The translations under genes were made by a program, and so were the position numbers. From positions 62,001-126,000 of the forward strand of contig CALNXN010000005.1 of assembly GCA_942490645.1 (NCBI GenBank): 64,000 nucleotides of DNA, in the 5' to 3' direction. Numbering within the stretch: the stretch's first letter is position 1; each line of letters starts with the position of its first letter. Positions 7,646 through 16,246 of this stretch are shown piece after piece. The stretch is from CALNXN01 sp942490645 (GTDB lineage: Bacteria; Pseudomonadota; Alphaproteobacteria; Rhodobacterales; Rhodobacteraceae). The notes beneath the pieces are model-generated. The model saw only the letters and a list, made by a program, of their open reading frames with translations. It ran no database searches and had not been told where the DNA came from.

Positions 7646-9448
7646 ATGAGTGCTGAAACTTTTCCATCATGGCCGGATGTGGCGGCCGATTTGATCGCCA
7701 CAGCCACCGGCAAACGCCCCGCTGATTTGGTGATCAAAGGCGGCAAATGGGTGAATGTCCATACCCGCGAAATTCTGCCCGATCATGACATTGCCATCAC
7801 CCGCGGGCGCATCGCCTGCGTCGTGCCGGATGCCGCGTATTGCACCGGCCCTGACACGCAGATCATCGAGGCGCATGGCCGCTATATGATCCCCGGCTTG
7901 TGCGATGCCCATATGCACATCGAAAGCGGTATGCTGACCCCGGCGGAGTTTGCGCGCGCCGTTATTCCGCATGGCACCACCAGTATGTTCACAGACCCGC
8001 ATGAGATCGCCAATGTGTTGGGCCTTGATGGCGTGCGGATGATGCACGATGAAGCCCTGTTGCAGCCGATCAACATTTTTACCCAGATGCCCTCTTGCGC
8101 GCCTTCTGCGCCCGGAATGGAAACCACCGGGTTCGAGATCACGCCTCAAGATGTGGCCGAGGCCATGACCTGGCCGGGTATCATCGGATTGGGCGAAATG
8201 ATGAATTTCCCCGGCGTGTCCAATGCCGACCCCAAGATGCTGGCCGAGATCGCCGCGACACAGATGGCGGGCAAAACAGTCGGCGGGCATTACGCCTCTC
8301 CCGATCTGGGGCCTGCCTTTGCGGGTTACGTGGCCGGTGGCCCGGCGGATGATCACGAAGGCACATGCGAAGCCGATGCCGTGGCTCGCGTGCGGCAGGG
8401 GATGCGGTCAATGATGCGGCTGGGGTCAGCTTGGTATGATGTACAAAGCCAGATCACGGCGGTCACTGAAAAAGGGTTGGACCCGCGCAGTTTCATCCTG
8501 TGCACCGACGATTGCCACTCCGGCACGCTGGTGAACGAGGGGCATATGAACCGTGTCGTCCGCCATGCGATAGCCTGCGGCTGCGACCCGGTGATCGCCT
8601 TGCAAATGGCGACACTCAACACCGCCACCCACTTCGGGCTGGAGCGTGAGATCGGATCGCTGACGCCGGGCCGACGGGCTGATGTAATCCTGACCTCAGA
8701 CCTCGAAACCCTGTCGATAGAGACTGTTATTGCCCGCGGTCAGGTCGTGGCCCAAGACGGAGCATGTCTGGTGGAGTGTCCACATTACAACTGGCCTGAT
8801 ACCGCACGCCAAACGGTCAACATGGGAAAAACGCTCAGCACGGAAGACTTCACCATTGCCGCTCCCAAGGGGGCGAATGCCGTAACCGCAAACGTGATTG
8901 GCGTCGTTGAAAATCAGGCGCCGACCAAGGCGCTGAAATTCGAACTGCCCGTAACAGAGGGCCGCGTTCAGGCCACCGGCGAGGTGTGTCAGATTGCATT
9001 GGTCGAACGCCACCGCGCGACAGGGCAGGTCACCAACGCCTTCGTTTCGGGTTTCGGCTATGAGGGGCCGATGGCCATGGCCTCAACCGTGGCGCATGAC
9101 AGCCACCATATGATCGTCGTGGGCACAGATCGTGCGCATATGGCACTGGCGGCCAACCGTTTGGGCGAGGTGGGCGGTGGCATCGTGATCTTTCAGGACG
9201 GCCAGGAGATCGCTTTGGTGGAACTGCCGATTGCCGGTTTGATGTCGGATCAGCCCGCAAGGGACGTCGCTACCAAGGCTGAACAGATGATGCAGGCCAT
9301 GCGGGCTTGCGGCTGTACGTTGAACAACGCCTATATGCAGCATTCGTTGCTGGCGCTGGTTGTCATACCAGAGTTACGCATCTCTGATCTGGGGCTGGTC
9401 GACGTCCGCAGTTTTGAATTTATCCCCGTGTTAGAGACACATTCATGA
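7646..9448 (+). CDS. ade: adenine deaminase
   Basis: This 600-residue amidohydrolase carries the metal-binding HMH at 89-91 within DAHMHIESGML and a later CTDDCHSGTLVNEGHM stretch, both characteristic of bacterial adenine deaminase, which converts adenine to hypoxanthine plus ammonia. The C-terminal region from about 400 matches the family's beta-sandwich domain. I favour ATG 7646 over 7631; neither has a good Shine-Dalgarno and they differ by five residues. Its stop overlaps the AMP nucleosidase start by 4 bp, so adenine released by that enzyme is probably deaminated by this one. Confidence 0.9.
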   Translation: MSAETFPSWPDVAADLIATATGKRPADLVIKGGKWVNVHTREILPDHDIAITRGRIACVVPDAAYCTGPDTQIIEAHGRYMIPGLCDAHMHIESGMLTPAEFARAVIPHGTTSMFTDPHEIANVLGLDGVRMMHDEALLQPINIFTQMPSCAPSAPGMETTGFEITPQDVAEAMTWPGIIGLGEMMNFPGVSNADPKMLAEIAATQMAGKTVGGHYASPDLGPAFAGYVAGGPADDHEGTCEADAVARVRQGMRSMMRLGSAWYDVQSQITAVTEKGLDPRSFILCTDDCHSGTLVNEGHMNRVVRHAIACGCDPVIALQMATLNTATHFGLEREIGSLTPGRRADVILTSDLETLSIETVIARGQVVAQDGACLVECPHYNWPDTARQTVNMGKTLSTEDFTIAAPKGANAVTANVIGVVENQAPTKALKFELPVTEGRVQATGEVCQIALVERHRATGQVTNAFVSGFGYEGPMAMASTVAHDSHHMIVVGTDRAHMALAANRLGEVGGGIVIFQDGQEIALVELPIAGLMSDQPARDVATKAEQMMQAMRACGCTLNNAYMQHSLLALVVIPELRISDLGLVDVRSFEFIPVLETHS

Positions 9449-10908
9449 CCAATATCCTTACGCCCGGCACGCCGGACCTACAGACTTTCACCGATCCGGC
9501 AAAGGCCGTGGCGCGCCTGGAGGAGCTGTATGAACAGGCCACAGAATTTCTGTGCGCGCATTTCGCCAAGGCGATGCAAGAGGGCGCACCACCTCAGAGG
9601 GTGCGCGCGTTTTATCCCGAAATCCGGTTTACGACGACCACCTATGCACAAGTAGACACACGCCTCAGCTTTGGGCATGTGTCAAACCCCGGCACGTTTT
9701 CTACGACGATCACACGCCCCGATTTATTCCGTGCCTACCTGACGCAGCAAATCGGGCTGTTGATCGAAAACCATGGCCAGCCGGTGGTGATTGGTACCTC
9801 AGAGACGCCCATACCGGTGCATTTCGCGGTCGCCAACGATGTCTCGATCAGCGTACCGCAGGAAGGCGCCGCAGATTTCACGTTACGCGATGTGTTTGAT
9901 GTGCCCGACCTAAGCACCACCAATGATGATATCGTCAATGGTACCTATGTGGCCCCTGATGGCGTCGGCCCTCTGGCCCCGTTCACCGCCCAGCGTGTGG
10001 ATTACTCGCTTGCCCGTCTGTCGCATTACACCGCCACCGACCCAGAGCATTTTCAGAACCACGTTCTGTTCACCAACTACCAGTTCTACGTGTCCGAATT
10101 CGAAGCCTATGCGCGGATGCAACTGGATGATCCTGCGTCGGGCTATGTGGAGTTTGTCTCGACCGACAATGCCAGCATCACGACGGGCAAACAGCATCTG
10201 GCTGACCCGATCAAGGTGCCGCAGATGCCCGCCTATCACCTCAAGCGGCGCGACGGGTCGGGGATCACTCTGGTCAACATCGGCGTCGGGCCATCGAACG
10301 CGAAAACGGCGACCGATCATATTGCGGTGTTGCGGCCTCATGCGTGGCTGATGGTGGGCCACTGCGCGGGCCTGCGCAACTCTCAGGCGCTTGGGGACTT
10401 TGTTCTGGCTCACGCTTACCTGCGTGAAGACAAGGTGCTGGATGATGATCTGCCCGTTTGGGTGCCGATCCCCGCACTGGCCGAAATCCAGATCGCGCTG
10501 GAGCGCGCCGTGGCGCAGGAAACTCAATTGGAAGGCTACGAGCTCAAGCGCGTGATGCGCACGGGCACGGTGGCCACGCTCGACAATCGCAACTGGGAAC
10601 TGCGCGACCAATCCGGCCCGGTGCAACGCCTTAGCCAGTCACGCGCCGTGGCGCTGGACATGGAAAGTGCCACGATTGCCGCCAATGGCTATCGGTTCCG
10701 GGTGCCCTATGGCACGCTGCTGTGCGTGTCTGACAAGCCCTTGCATGGCGAACTCAAGCTGCCGGGTATGGCGTCGGACTTCTACAAAGACCAGGTTTTG
10801 CGTCATTTAATGATCGGAATCCGCGCCATGGAGCACCTGCGCAGCATGCCTCTGGAGCGCATTCACAGCCGGAAATTACGCTCTTTTGACGAAACAGCCT
10901 TCCTCTGA
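9445..10908 (+). CDS. amn: AMP nucleosidase
   Basis: This 487-residue enzyme shows an N-terminal AMP-nucleosidase domain (about 1-170) and a C-terminal nucleoside-phosphorylase-like domain. In the latter, VGHCAGLRNSQALGDFVLA and the late LDMESATIAANGYRFRVPYG segment supply the substrate-binding Met-Glu pair. It hydrolyses AMP to adenine and ribose 5-phosphate in the cytosol. Length fits E. coli Amn (about 484). It overlaps ade by 4 bp, giving a two-step AMP to adenine to hypoxanthine route in one transcript. Confidence 0.92.
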   Translation: MTNILTPGTPDLQTFTDPAKAVARLEELYEQATEFLCAHFAKAMQEGAPPQRVRAFYPEIRFTTTTYAQVDTRLSFGHVSNPGTFSTTITRPDLFRAYLTQQIGLLIENHGQPVVIGTSETPIPVHFAVANDVSISVPQEGAADFTLRDVFDVPDLSTTNDDIVNGTYVAPDGVGPLAPFTAQRVDYSLARLSHYTATDPEHFQNHVLFTNYQFYVSEFEAYARMQLDDPASGYVEFVSTDNASITTGKQHLADPIKVPQMPAYHLKRRDGSGITLVNIGVGPSNAKTATDHIAVLRPHAWLMVGHCAGLRNSQALGDFVLAHAYLREDKVLDDDLPVWVPIPALAEIQIALERAVAQETQLEGYELKRVMRTGTVATLDNRNWELRDQSGPVQRLSQSRAVALDMESATIAANGYRFRVPYGTLLCVSDKPLHGELKLPGMASDFYKDQVLRHLMIGIRAMEHLRSMPLERIHSRKLRSFDETAFL

Positions 10909-10971
10909 GGGCCAAAAACCCCGAAAAACAGCGAAAATCGGCATGTTTTCACTTGCAATGCACCACTATTC

Positions 10972-10989
10972 GTTGTGTTGATACACAAC
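10972..10989. promoter_or_regulatory. palindrome upstream of HU gene
   Basis: A perfect inverted repeat GTTGTGT-TGAT-ACACAAC lies about 60 bp before the HU start codon and 64 bp after the amn stop, in the expected promoter area. It is a plausible operator. The binding protein is unknown. Confidence 0.4.
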
Positions 10990-11049
10990 ATTCGGATACA
11001 AATCTGTTATGAGGCCCAATACATCGGGCGGTCGAAGGAGAACAACAAG

Positions 11050-11337
11050 ATGGCAAAACCAATGACAAAAACCCAACTCGTCGCCGCATTGGCCGATGAA
11101 ATGGGCGCAGACAAGAAATCTGCGAGTGCTGCTCTGGACGCAGTATGCAACCTGATCACGCGCGAAGTGTCCGGCGGCGGTGCTGTCACACTGCCCGGCG
11201 TCGGCAAGATCTACTGCCGTGAGCGCCCCGAGCGCATGGTCCGCAACCCGGCTACCGGCGAGCAGTTCAAGAAAGACGCCGACAAGGTCGTAAAGATGAC
11301 GATCGCCAAGGCACTGAAAGACAGCGTCAACGGCTGA
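11050..11337 (+). CDS. HU family nucleoid DNA-binding protein
   Basis: This 95-residue HU/IHF-fold protein opens with MTKTQLVAALADE-like helices, has a beta-arm beginning at GGGAVTLPGVGKI, and the conserved RNPATGE turn that intercalates DNA. It should bend and compact DNA as a dimer. ATG 11050 has GAAGGAG ten bases upstream; the longer frame from 10975 would translate the promoter. It is a single-gene unit with its own terminator directly downstream. HU and IHF subunits look alike; the basic, non-specific type is favoured. Confidence 0.9.
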   Translation: MAKPMTKTQLVAALADEMGADKKSASAALDAVCNLITREVSGGGAVTLPGVGKIYCRERPERMVRNPATGEQFKKDADKVVKMTIAKALKDSVNG

Positions 11338-11360
11338 TCCAGCTTTTGGACGACGAGAAT

Positions 11361-11389
11361 GGGGTCGCTTTCGGGCGGCCTCTTTTTTT
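11361..11389 (+). terminator. rho-independent terminator of the HU gene
   Basis: An eight-pair stem (GGGGTCGC with GCGGCCTC, including G-T wobbles) with a six-base loop is followed by seven T residues, starting 24 bp after the HU stop codon. Confidence 0.85.
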
Positions 11390-11480
11390 GCCCAGAGCGC
11401 AGACCAAAGACAGCGGCTTCTTGTGCTGGTCGACAAACTGAGACAGAACCGCTTCTGAACTCGCGGGGCACTTCAACGAC

Positions 11481-12353
11481 ATGGACATCCGTTCGATATT
11501 GGCTGGGTTGGCTTTCGCGATCATGTGGTCATCCGCCTTCACATCTGCGCGGATCATCGTGGCAGACGCCTCCCCGCTTTTTGCACTGTCCCTGCGTTAT
11601 CTGATCTCGGGGCTTTTGGGTGTCGGCATTGCCTTGGCCTTGGGTCAAAGCTGGCGGCTGACCCCTGCGCAGTGGCGCGCCACAATCGTGTTTGGCGTGC
11701 TGCAAAACGCGGCCTACCTCGGGCTCAACTTTGTGGCGATGCAAACGGTGCAGGCGTCCGTCGCGGCGATCATCGCATCAGCTTTGCCGCTCCTGGTCGG
11801 ATTGGCCTCGTGGATATTCCTGCGCGAACGCCTCAGCGCTCTTGGAATTGGCGGGTTGGTCGCCGGTTTCATCGGGGTGGGTCTGATCATGGGCGCGCGC
11901 ATTTCAGGCGGGATTGATCTTTATGGTGTGTTTTTGTGTCTGGTCGGTGTTCTGGCGCTGACGGTGGCGACGATGTCCGTACGGGGCGCCACTTCGGGCG
12001 GTAATTTCCTGATGATCGTCGGTCTGCAGATGCTGGTCGGCTGCGTCGCGCTCAGCCTCGCGACCTTGCTTTTTGAAACACCGCGCGTGAACCTGACCCT
12101 GCCACTTGCTCTGGCGTTTGCCTATACCACGCTTGTACCGGGACTAGCGGCCACCTTCGTGTGGTTCTGGCTGGTCAATCGCATCGGCACGACGCGGGCG
12201 GCCACCTTCCATTTTCTCAATCCGTTCTTCGGCGTGGCGATCGCGGCACTGTTGTTGTCCGAACCCTTGGGGCCCAGCGATATTCTGGGCGTTGTTATCG
12301 TGACGTTGGGAATTATGGCTGTACAACGCGACAGGCAGTCGAAAAACGCCTGA
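11481..12353 (+). CDS. DMT superfamily transporter with two EamA domains
   Basis: This 290-residue protein has about ten predicted membrane helices arranged as two EamA repeats (about 5-138 and 146-284). AFAIMWSSAFTSARIIV at the start and FLNPFFGVAIAALLLSE near the end are typical of drug/metabolite exporters of the inner membrane. Substrates of this group include amino acids and other metabolites and cannot be read from sequence. The start has only a weak ribosome site. It stands alone between the HU terminator and the thioredoxin-like gene. Confidence 0.88.
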   Translation: MDIRSILAGLAFAIMWSSAFTSARIIVADASPLFALSLRYLISGLLGVGIALALGQSWRLTPAQWRATIVFGVLQNAAYLGLNFVAMQTVQASVAAIIASALPLLVGLASWIFLRERLSALGIGGLVAGFIGVGLIMGARISGGIDLYGVFLCLVGVLALTVATMSVRGATSGGNFLMIVGLQMLVGCVALSLATLLFETPRVNLTLPLALAFAYTTLVPGLAATFVWFWLVNRIGTTRAATFHFLNPFFGVAIAALLLSEPLGPSDILGVVIVTLGIMAVQRDRQSKNA

Positions 12354-12429
12354 TCCCTTAACTTCAACATTGCCAGCGCGATGTTTCCCGCTAGGCTTTT
12401 ACAAACGTTGATCCAGACCGGAGACCGAG

Positions 12430-12831
12430 ATGAACCGTCGTCGATTTTTCAGCCTGAGTGCGGCCGCATTGGCGCTGCCGGGCACCACACATGCGTTTGT
12501 CGATCTTCAGTATGCGCCGCAAACCTGGCGTGAACTGCGGCAAACTGACGAAACAGTCGTGCTGTTCTTTCGGGCGGAATGGTCGCTGACTTGTCAGATA
12601 AAACAGGACATCATCACCGATCTGGTCGCGGACACGCCTGCGTTTGGGCAGATCACTTTCATGGACATCGATTGGGACACCTTCGGGCGCTCGCAGATGA
12701 CGGAGCGGCTCAAGGTCAAACGCCGCTCCACACTGGTGGTGATGAAACGCGGTCAGGAAATCGCGCGGCTCGAAAATGAACCGCAACCAGACAAGCTAAG
12801 GGCTCTGTTAGAGACTGCATTGGCCGCCTGA
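12430..12831 (+). CDS. thioredoxin-like protein with export signal
   Basis: This 133-residue protein begins MNRRRFFSLSAAALALPG, a hydrophobic N-terminus with consecutive Arg residues resembling a Tat or Sec signal. The rest fits a thioredoxin fold: VVLFFRAEWSLTC, a MDIDWD strand and RRSTLVVMKRG. The usual CxxC is reduced to a single Cys (WSLTC), so classical dithiol oxidoreductase activity is doubtful. The stop and the next start overlap (TGATG), so it is coupled to the GlxA regulator. Role unknown. Confidence 0.72.
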   Translation: MNRRRFFSLSAAALALPGTTHAFVDLQYAPQTWRELRQTDETVVLFFRAEWSLTCQIKQDIITDLVADTPAFGQITFMDIDWDTFGRSQMTERLKVKRRSTLVVMKRGQEIARLENEPQPDKLRALLETALAA

Positions 12832-13814
12832 TGGACGCGCCGGACGCACCCAAGGCATATGCCTTTGTGCTGGTTCCGGGATATTCGACATTGGGGCTGT
12901 CCTGCGCACTGGATGCGTTGTCACTGGCCAATCGCCACCCGTCGGGGCATCGGTTTTATGCTTGGCGCCTGCTGGGCGAAACGGGCGATCCCGTGCGCGC
13001 CTACAACGGTGTCACGATCCAGGTAGATGACGCTCTACCGGAACTGGGTCGCGCTGAAACCATCGTCATCTGTGCAGGCGAAGACGTCGGCCTTGGCAGC
13101 ACCAAGAAACTGCTCAACTGGCTGCGCCGTGAGGTCAGGCGCGGTATGGACTATGGGGCGTTGTCGTCCGGCACATACACGTTGGCCTTGGCAGGGTTGA
13201 TCAATGGCAAACGCGTCACCACCCATTGGGAATACAAATCAGCCCTGACCGAAATGCTGCCTGATGTGATCATCGAAGACAGTGTTTTCTCGGTCGATGG
13301 CCGTGTTTTCACCACGGCAGGCGGGGCGGCGTCCATGGATTTGATGTTGGACCGGATCAAGGCCGATTATGGTCTGGAACTGGCCACCTGGGTTGCCGAT
13401 CAGATGATCTACACCAATCCGCGCCTGCAGGGTCATGCGCAGAGGGTTCATTCCCGGACCAAGACCGAAGTGCGCAATTCCAAGCTTTCGCTGGCGATGC
13501 AGATCATGGAAAACAATATCGAAGATCCGCTGAGCCCCGACGAGATTGCGCAGATCGTGGTCCTGTCAACTCGTCAACTGGAACGGCTGTTCGCCAAATA
13601 CGTCGGGGCGTCGCCCAAGCGTCACTACCTGCACTTGCGGTTGGAAAAGGCGCGGGACCTGCTGCGCCAGACGGATCTGTCGGTTACGGACATCTGCGTG
13701 GCCTGCGGGTTCAAGTCGCTGTCGCATTTCTCGAAAAGCTACCGGACTGCCTATGGCATCAACCCCGGGCTGGAGGCCCAGGGCACCAAGCTTTTGTGGC
13801 GTGAAAAGGCCTGA
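12831..13814 (+). CDS. GlxA family AraC-type transcriptional regulator
   Basis: This 327-residue regulator has an N-terminal DJ-1/PfpI-like domain (about 8-185) and a C-terminal AraC double helix-turn-helix (about 220-318, with LSPDEIAQIVVLSTRQLERLF and ICVACGFKSLSHFSKSYR). In the amidase-like domain the nucleophile-elbow position reads SSGTYTLA rather than a Cys-containing elbow, so it is a sensor rather than an enzyme. It has no Shine-Dalgarno of its own and depends on coupling to the thioredoxin-like gene. Relatives control amine and betaine catabolism in Rhodobacterales; the target here is unknown. Confidence 0.87.
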   Translation: MDAPDAPKAYAFVLVPGYSTLGLSCALDALSLANRHPSGHRFYAWRLLGETGDPVRAYNGVTIQVDDALPELGRAETIVICAGEDVGLGSTKKLLNWLRREVRRGMDYGALSSGTYTLALAGLINGKRVTTHWEYKSALTEMLPDVIIEDSVFSVDGRVFTTAGGAASMDLMLDRIKADYGLELATWVADQMIYTNPRLQGHAQRVHSRTKTEVRNSKLSLAMQIMENNIEDPLSPDEIAQIVVLSTRQLERLFAKYVGASPKRHYLHLRLEKARDLLRQTDLSVTDICVACGFKSLSHFSKSYRTAYGINPGLEAQGTKLLWREKA

Positions 13815-13816
13815 GC

Positions 13817-14302
13817 CTACAGCCGTATCACCGCCATCAGATAAAACAGGGATGTTACGGCTGAGGCCGCAGTGCGCAGATGGTTCCATCGCGTCCAATC
13901 CCGCGCGTATCGCGCCCAATAGGCCGTTGTCGCCTCATCCTGCAGGCTCAGGCCATCCAATCGGTTGTTCATCGGGACGTTGCCGAACATCGTGACTGCA
14001 AAAACGCCTGCGACATAAACCACAGCTGCCGCCACCATCCAGATCACAGCCGGCCCGCTCAGCAACGCCACCGCATAGCCCGCCAATCCGACGCTGAACG
14101 GCACCAGACCCAGCAGCAGGACCATGAAGAGCGACCGGAACACCTCGCGGTTGATCATCTGCATGGACTGCGCCCCCGCCAACGGGTCTGCCAGCGCCAG
14201 CGAGCGCATCACAAAGTCAGAAAACGTGAGAAATACGCCCGCGACCAAGGCACTCGCCAATGTCGCCGCGGCCGTTGAAACCATAAACCATTCTGGTGTC
14301 AT
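13817..14302 (-). CDS. DUF1772 / anthrone oxygenase-like membrane protein
   Basis: This 161-residue protein has four hydrophobic segments (about 8-30, 58-80, 86-108 and 140-158) and the family signatures GNVPMNNRL and WNHLRTAAS. DUF1772 includes fungal anthrone oxygenases, but bacterial members are uncharacterised. It is convergent with the GlxA gene, with stop codons 2 bp apart, and follows the NAD(P)H oxidoreductase in the same direction after 27 bp, so the two probably form one TetR-controlled unit. Confidence 0.8.
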   Translation of the reverse strand: MTPEWFMVSTAAATLASALVAGVFLTFSDFVMRSLALADPLAGAQSMQMINREVFRSLFMVLLLGLVPFSVGLAGYAVALLSGPAVIWMVAAAVVYVAGVFAVTMFGNVPMNNRLDGLSLQDEATTAYWARYARDWTRWNHLRTAASAVTSLFYLMAVIRL

Positions 14303-14329
14303 GTCATTTATCCTTTCAAATGCGCGCCG

Positions 14330-14914
14330 TCATGCGGCCGCGTTTTGGCCCATGTGGTTGGCCTGATTGATCCATTTGTCGAATTGCTTGGGCTTGGCCA
14401 ATTTGACCGAACCGATCTGCACGATCTTGCGCGGCGTCACGCCGCAGAACTTGAAGACCTGATTGCGGATCACGCGGCGCGCAGGGTTGCGGTAGACCAG
14501 CCTATCCAGCCATGGCGGCGTGTCAGATGTGATGATCGCGTCGCCCGTCTTGCCGGTCAGGAGCTTGTCCCACCCCATGCCGCGCGCGTGATACTTGTAG
14601 GCAAACCCGGAGGTCAGCGCCCGGTCAAGCACCGCTTTGGCCTTGGCGGGCATCGCCGCCCACCAATAGGGGTGCAGCACCACGATGTGATCCGCCCATG
14701 CGATATTGTCCTGCCATTGCTGTAAATCAGGCTCTAACAAGTCTGTTTTGGCGTTTGCGCCGGTTTTTTCTCTGTCGAACTCCATGTCCGACAACTCCAT
14801 CCGGCGCACTTCGGCACCGCGCGCTTCGGCACCTGCTTGATAGGCGTCCGCCAAGCCGGCGGAAAACGATCCCGCAACAGGGTGCGCCACCCAGATGAAA
14901 ATTCGTTTGCTCAT
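14330..14914 (-). CDS. NAD(P)H-dependent flavin oxidoreductase (flavodoxin-like fold)
   Basis: This 194-residue protein belongs to the NQO/MdaB/KefF-like flavodoxin-fold family. It opens IFIWVAHPVAGSFSAGLADA (nucleotide-binding loop), followed by VVLHPYWWAAMPAKAKAVLDR, the FMN/FAD-binding and catalytic segment. Such enzymes carry out two-electron quinone or azo reductions as FMN/FAD dimers in the cytosol. GAAGGAG precedes the start. It diverges from a TetR gene across 71 bp holding two related inverted sites, so TetR repression with release by a quinone-like compound is likely. Confidence 0.85.
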   Translation of the reverse strand: MSKRIFIWVAHPVAGSFSAGLADAYQAGAEARGAEVRRMELSDMEFDREKTGANAKTDLLEPDLQQWQDNIAWADHIVVLHPYWWAAMPAKAKAVLDRALTSGFAYKYHARGMGWDKLLTGKTGDAIITSDTPPWLDRLVYRNPARRVIRNQVFKFCGVTPRKIVQIGSVKLAKPKQFDKWINQANHMGQNAAA

Positions 14915-14931
14915 ATCTGATCTCCTTCTCG

Positions 14932-14951
14932 TTTACTTGACACAGTGTAAA
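14932..14951. promoter_or_regulatory. candidate TetR operator site 1
   Basis: TTTACTTGACACAGTGTAAA here shares ACTTGACAYARTGTAAA with the opposite strand of 14978-14998. The two copies are inverted and flank the oxidoreductase/TetR promoter region. TTGACA could also be a -35 box. Confidence 0.5.
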
Positions 14952-14977
14952 TTGACACGGTGACAATTACGTGCCAC

Positions 14978-14998
14978 TTTACATTATGTCAAGTGAAA
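14978..14998. promoter_or_regulatory. candidate TetR operator site 2 overlapping the tetR start
   Basis: On the minus strand this reads TTTCACTTGACATAATGTAAA, matching site 1. The likely tetR ATG (14986) lies inside it, so a bound repressor would cover its own start, a simple autoregulation device. Confidence 0.5.
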
Positions 14999-15600
14999 GT
15001 TCCCAGACCCGCATTCGCATTCTCAAGGCCACTTGGGACCTGCTCGAAGAAAACACCGGCAAGGAGGTGCGCATGTCCGATATTGCCAAGCGTGCCAGCA
15101 TCAGCCGGCAGGCCGTTTACCTGCATTTTCCGACGCGCGCCGACCTGTTGGTCGCAACGACGCGCTATATGGATGAGGTGCTCGGAACCGACGCCAAGCT
15201 GGCCGCCAGCCGCAGCGCGAAAACCGGGTTGGAACGGCTCGACGCCTATATCGAGGCATGGGGCAACTACATTCCGCAGATCTACAGCGTGGCCAAGGCG
15301 ATCTTGGCCCTGAAAGACACTGATGAGGCCGCGAATGCCGCATGGGCGGATCGCATGGCTGCGCACAAACACGGGTGCGCCGCCGCCGTGGACGCGTTAC
15401 ACCGCGATCAGATGCTGGCGGGCGGCATGACGCCCGAGATGGCGACGGACATGCTCTGGACGCTGTTGTCGGTTCGCACGTGGGAACAGATCACCCAAGA
15501 CTGCGGCTGGAGCCAGTCGCAATACATCACCATCACCAAAGACGTCGCGCGTCGTGTGCTGGCCGGCAACGCAGCCCCCGAAGGGACCATGCTCAACTAG
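14986..15600 (+). CDS. TetR/AcrR family transcriptional regulator
   Basis: This 204-residue regulator has an N-terminal helix-turn-helix (residues about 8-55: TRIRILKATWDLLEE, MSDIAKRASISRQAVYLHF) and an all-helical ligand domain. ATG 14986 gives the normal family length; GTG 14971 would add five residues. Neither has a Shine-Dalgarno and the ATG sits inside a candidate operator, so the message may be leaderless. It probably represses the divergent oxidoreductase-DUF1772 unit and itself. Its stop codon overlaps that of the convergent methyltransferase. Confidence 0.88.
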   Translation: MSSESSQTRIRILKATWDLLEENTGKEVRMSDIAKRASISRQAVYLHFPTRADLLVATTRYMDEVLGTDAKLAASRSAKTGLERLDAYIEAWGNYIPQIYSVAKAILALKDTDEAANAAWADRMAAHKHGCAAAVDALHRDQMLAGGMTPEMATDMLWTLLSVRTWEQITQDCGWSQSQYITITKDVARRVLAGNAAPEGTMLN

Positions 15601-16223
15601 GCTTTGCGAAACACAGCGATGTGGCCTTGATCATCGCGGTGATCTATTGGCGCGGCTGGGCCGTAGATCGGCACAGTGATGATCTCGAATGATGTGATTT
15701 GTGGCTCTAACGCGGCGAATTTCGCCTCGAACCCGCGTGCTTCCCAGTGTTCGGCATTGATTGACAACACGAATTGCGCGCCCGCTGCGGCAACACGCAG
15801 CACCTCGTCCAACCCATCTGGTCCGACATGGCCATGGGTGAACGTGCCCGAACTGATGACGGAGTGATATACCCCGTCGGGTATCGGCAGGGTCGCCGTC
15901 AGGTCGCCTTCGATGGTGCGGCGATAAACCCCTTTGGCAGCGGCCACCGCCAGCATATCCGCAGAAATATCCAGCGCATCGACATCCAGCGACCGCTCTG
16001 CCGCGATCACCTCTCCGACCAGCCCGGTTCCCGCACCCACATCCAGCACTGGACCACGTGCACCAGACGCCAGAAACAGGCCGGCCACATGGGCTGGCAA
16101 CTGGTAATCCATGTCCTTGGCAAAGCCGCTGTCGTAGGTCTGCGCCCAACTGGCATAAAGGGCGCGATTGTCATCCGGCGTTTCCAACGCGTAGGCGGCA
16201 TTCAGATCCGGGTCTTTTTGCAT
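15597..16223 (-). CDS. class I SAM-dependent methyltransferase
   Basis: This 208-residue protein has the Rossmann-like methyltransferase motif I LDVGAGTGLVGE and motif II-like VDALDISADML. It resembles the UbiE/Williams-Beuren type of small-molecule methyltransferases. I chose ATG 16223 because AAAGGAG lies seven bases upstream, which drops seven residues from the longest frame. It is 23 bp downstream of the glutathione peroxidase stop, so it may share its transcript. Substrate unknown. Confidence 0.83.
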   Translation of the reverse strand: MQKDPDLNAAYALETPDDNRALYASWAQTYDSGFAKDMDYQLPAHVAGLFLASGARGPVLDVGAGTGLVGEVIAAERSLDVDALDISADMLAVAAAKGVYRRTIEGDLTATLPIPDGVYHSVISSGTFTHGHVGPDGLDEVLRVAAAGAQFVLSINAEHWEARGFEAKFAALEPQITSFEIITVPIYGPAAPIDHRDDQGHIAVFRKA

Positions 16224-16246
16224 CGGCGCGCTCCTTTGGCGCAACC

